Origin: Anaerovibrio lipolyticus DSM 3074
Lineage (GTDB): Bacteria; Bacillota; Negativicutes; Selenomonadales; Selenomonadaceae
Assembly (NCBI RefSeq): GCF_900141865.1
Contig: NZ_FQYW01000006.1
Coordinates: forward strand, 122,382 to 186,381
DNA: 64,000 bases
Direction: 5' to 3'
Position numbers and translations under genes: made by a program. Positions 62,773-64,000 of this stretch are shown in pieces. How positions within the stretch are numbered: the stretch's first letter is position 1; every line of letters begins with the position of its first letter. The notes under the pieces are model-generated. The model ran no database searches. It saw nothing but the letters and a program-made list of their open reading frames with translations, and was not told the DNA's origin.

Positions 62773-62781
62773 ATTTTTTAA

Positions 62782-62867
62782 TGGTGCGGTTGGTGGGACT
62801 TGAACCCACACGACTTGTGATCACTACCCCCTCAAAGTAGCGCGTCTGCCTATTCCGCCACAACCGC
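62782..62867 (-). tRNA. tRNA-Leu (GAG)
   Basis: Acceptor GCGGTTG/CAACCGC, loop TTGAGGG (anticodon GAG), long variable arm, encoded CCA. Confidence 0.94.
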
Positions 62868-62889
62868 ATGTTATTACTAAATATATATA

Positions 62890-62976
62890 TGGTGCGGCCG
62901 AGTGGATTTGAACCACCACGGGGTCAACCCCCACTAGCGCCTGAAGCTAGCGCGTCTGCCGTTTCGCCACGGCCGC
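62890..62976 (-). tRNA. tRNA-Leu (CAG)
   Basis: Acceptor GCGGCCG/CGGCCGC, anticodon stem CTAGC/GCTAG with loop TTCAGGC (CAG), long variable arm, encoded CCA. Confidence 0.95.
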
Positions 62977-63029
62977 ATAACACCAAATATTATAACATAT
63001 TGAATTTGCACAATCAAGCATTTTATTAG

Positions 63030-63118
63030 TGGTGCCGAGGACCGGAATCGAACCGGTACGGTAGTCTCCTACCGCGGGATTTTAAGTCCCGTGCGTCTGC
63101 CAGTTCCGCCACCCCGGC
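63030..63118 (-). tRNA. tRNA-Leu (TAA)
   Basis: Anticodon stem CGGGA/TCCCG with loop CTTAAAA (TAA), long variable arm, encoded CCA. Confidence 0.95.
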
Positions 63119-63133
63119 AAAAATACTCTATTA

Positions 63134-63207
63134 TGGAGCGGGTGATGGGAATCGAACCCACGTGACCAGCTTGGAAGGCTGGGGCTCTACCATTGAGCTA
63201 CACCCGC
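63134..63207 (-). tRNA. tRNA-Gly (TCC)
   Basis: Acceptor GCGGGTG/CACCCGC, anticodon stem CCAGC/GCTGG with loop CTTCCAA (TCC), encoded CCA. Confidence 0.96.
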
Positions 63208-63218
63208 GTAAGAATCAA

Positions 63219-63294
63219 TGGAGCTGGCGAGAGGAATTGAACCCCCAACCTGCTGATTACAAGTCAGCTGCTCTACCTATTGAGCTACACCAGC
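63219..63294 (-). tRNA. tRNA-Thr (TGT)
   Basis: Acceptor GCTGGTG/CGCCAGC, loop CTTGTAA (TGT) in a GCTGA/TCAGC stem, encoded CCA. Confidence 0.96.
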
Positions 63295-63301
63295 ATAAAA
63301 A

Positions 63302-63377
63302 TGGTGCCTCAGAGCGGAATCGAACCACTGACACGGGGATTTTCAGTCCCCTGCTCTACCAACTGAGCTACCGAGGC
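63302..63377 (-). tRNA. tRNA-Phe (GAA)
   Basis: Acceptor GCCTCGG/CTGAGGC, loop CTGAAAA (GAA) in a GGGGA/TCCCC stem, encoded CCA. Confidence 0.96.
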
Positions 63378-63381
63378 ATAA

Positions 63382-63458
63382 TGGCGACCCGAAGGGGACT
63401 TGAACCCCTGACCTCCGCCGTGACAGGGCGGCATTCTAACCAACTAAACTACCGGGCC
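63382..63458 (-). tRNA. tRNA-Asp (GTC)
   Basis: Acceptor GGCCCGG/TCGGGTC, loop CTGTCAC (GTC) in a CCGCC/GGCGG stem, encoded CCA. Confidence 0.96.
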
Positions 63459-63465
63459 ATAATAA

Positions 63466-63541
63466 TGGTGGGCGCTAACGGGATCGAACCGCTGACATTC
63501 TGCTTGTAAGGCAGACGCTCTCCCAGCTGAGCTAAGCGCCC
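63466..63541 (-). tRNA. tRNA-Val (TAC)
   Basis: Acceptor GGGCGCT/AGCGCCC, loop CTTACAA (TAC) in a TCTGC/GCAGA stem, encoded CCA. Confidence 0.96.
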
Positions 63542-63548
63542 ATATAAA

Positions 63549-63624
63549 TGGTGACCCACCGGGGACTCGAACCCCGAACCTGCTGATTAAGAGTCAGATG
63601 CTCTACCAGTTGAGCTAGTGAGTC
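63549..63624 (-). tRNA. tRNA-Lys (CTT)
   Basis: Acceptor GACTCAC/GTGGGTC, loop CTCTTAA (CTT), encoded CCA. Confidence 0.95.
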
Positions 63625-63653
63625 ATAATATTAACTTTCCAAAACAGGACTCA

Positions 63654-63729
63654 TGGTGGCTCACCCGGGATTTGAACCCGGGACACCCTGATTAAAAGTC
63701 AGGTGCTCTGCCAACTGAGCTAGTGAACC
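63654..63729 (-). tRNA. tRNA-Lys (TTT)
   Basis: Acceptor GGTTCAC/GTGAGCC, loop CTTTTAA (TTT) in a CCTGA/TCAGG stem, encoded CCA. Confidence 0.96.
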
Positions 63730-63733
63730 GTTT

Positions 63734-63810
63734 TGGCTGGGGTAGTTGGACTCGAACCAACGAGTGCGGGAGTCAAAGTCCCGTGCCTTAACCAACTTGG
63801 CTATACCCCA
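63734..63810 (-). tRNA. tRNA-Gln (TTG)
   Basis: Acceptor TGGGGTA/TACCCCA, loop CTTTGAC (TTG) in a CGGGA/TCCCG stem, encoded CCA. Confidence 0.96.
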
Positions 63811-63828
63811 ATCACCCCAGGGGTAAAA

Positions 63829-63904
63829 TGGCTCCTCGAGCAGGACTCGAACCTGCGACATACGGATTAACAGTCCGTCGTTCTACCGGCTGAACTATCG
63901 AGGA
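63829..63904 (-). tRNA. tRNA-Asn (GTT)
   Basis: Acceptor TCCTCGA/TCGAGGA, loop CTGTTAA (GTT), encoded CCA. First tRNA after the 5S gene. Confidence 0.96.
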
Positions 63905-63910
63905 ATGTAA

Positions 63911-64000
63911 CCGGCAACTTCCTATCCTCCCAGGCCGTCTCCAGCCAAGTACTTTCGGCGTTTATGTGCTTAACTACTGTGTTCGGAATGGGAACAGGTG
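63911..64000 (-). rRNA. rrf: 5S rRNA, 3' portion (cut by window edge)
   Basis: The minus strand reads CACCTGTTCCCATTCCGAAC, then the ACAGTAGTTAAG loop, and ends with the CCTGGGAGGATAGGAAGTTG segment, diagnostic of bacterial 5S rRNA. The 5' part lies beyond the window. The tRNA cluster directly follows, so it belongs to an rRNA operon tail. Confidence 0.95.

Noticed and set aside
63162..63509. Open frame across several tRNA genes
   Set aside because: It consists of reverse-complement tRNA sequence; such frames are a known annotation artefact.

Overview
The window reads as a piece of a chromosome from an anaerobic, flagellated Firmicute of the class Negativicutes, most likely a Selenomonadaceae relative (Selenomonas/Anaerovibrio-like). 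This is an inference from gene content and not from a database search. The supporting genes are a PTP-like phytase of the Selenomonas ruminantium type, a rubredoxin-first rubrerythrin, an exported acetolactate decarboxylase, a DUF4127 protein, flagellin and chemotaxis genes, a glmS ribozyme and CIRCE-controlled groESL. Most genes lie on the minus strand.

Layout. 0-6 kb: rsmD, a DUF4127 protein, tRNA-Gln, then a minus-strand group (unknown gene, ymdB-like phosphodiesterase, PHP phosphatase, P-loop/Asp23 protein) that is probably the displaced tail of the rny operon. 6-11 kb: an accessory block (SYLF protein, acetolactate decarboxylase, Rpn nuclease, methyltransferase, XRE regulators, antitoxin-like genes). 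11-15.6 kb: rny (apparently starting at ATT), dtd, a 187-bp inverted-repeat element, and leuA behind a T-box. 15.6-23.8 kb: a defence island (PLD-helicase, Eco57I-type methylase, PC4/YdbC-like protein, YhcG-type nuclease). 24-35 kb: clpB, an OmpR-type two-component system, guaB, glmS with its ribozyme, and groESL. 35-39.8 kb: one probable operon with the t6A genes tsaE-tsaB-rimI-tsaD followed by a HisKA_2 kinase and an ANTAR regulator. 40-45 kb: phytase, reverse rubrerythrin, and phoH / a fused ybeY-era gene / recO.

45-58 kb is the least conventional part. It holds exported repeat proteins, two proteins with double-glycine leaders, a 1004-residue flagellin, an LppM-like lipoprotein group, a DUF805 protein, a class A PBP, a transmembrane Ser/Thr kinase and a divergent HTH regulator. 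A 17-bp palindrome (consensus TTGGACTNNNAGTACAA) lies upstream of flagellin, the DUF805 group, the PBP, and between the kinase and the HTH gene. I read this as a previously unrecognised envelope/flagellin regulon. 58-64 kb: two tRNA-Ser genes, a solute-binding lipoprotein, a metallophosphoesterase, a chemoreceptor, and a twelve-tRNA cluster behind a 5S rRNA gene cut by the window edge.

Small repeats are frequent: three REP-like copies (one forms the 3' end of tsaB), three copies of a ~55-bp palindromic repeat near the kinase locus, and the 187-bp element. Starts given here were chosen by Shine-Dalgarno spacing and often differ from the longest open frame.
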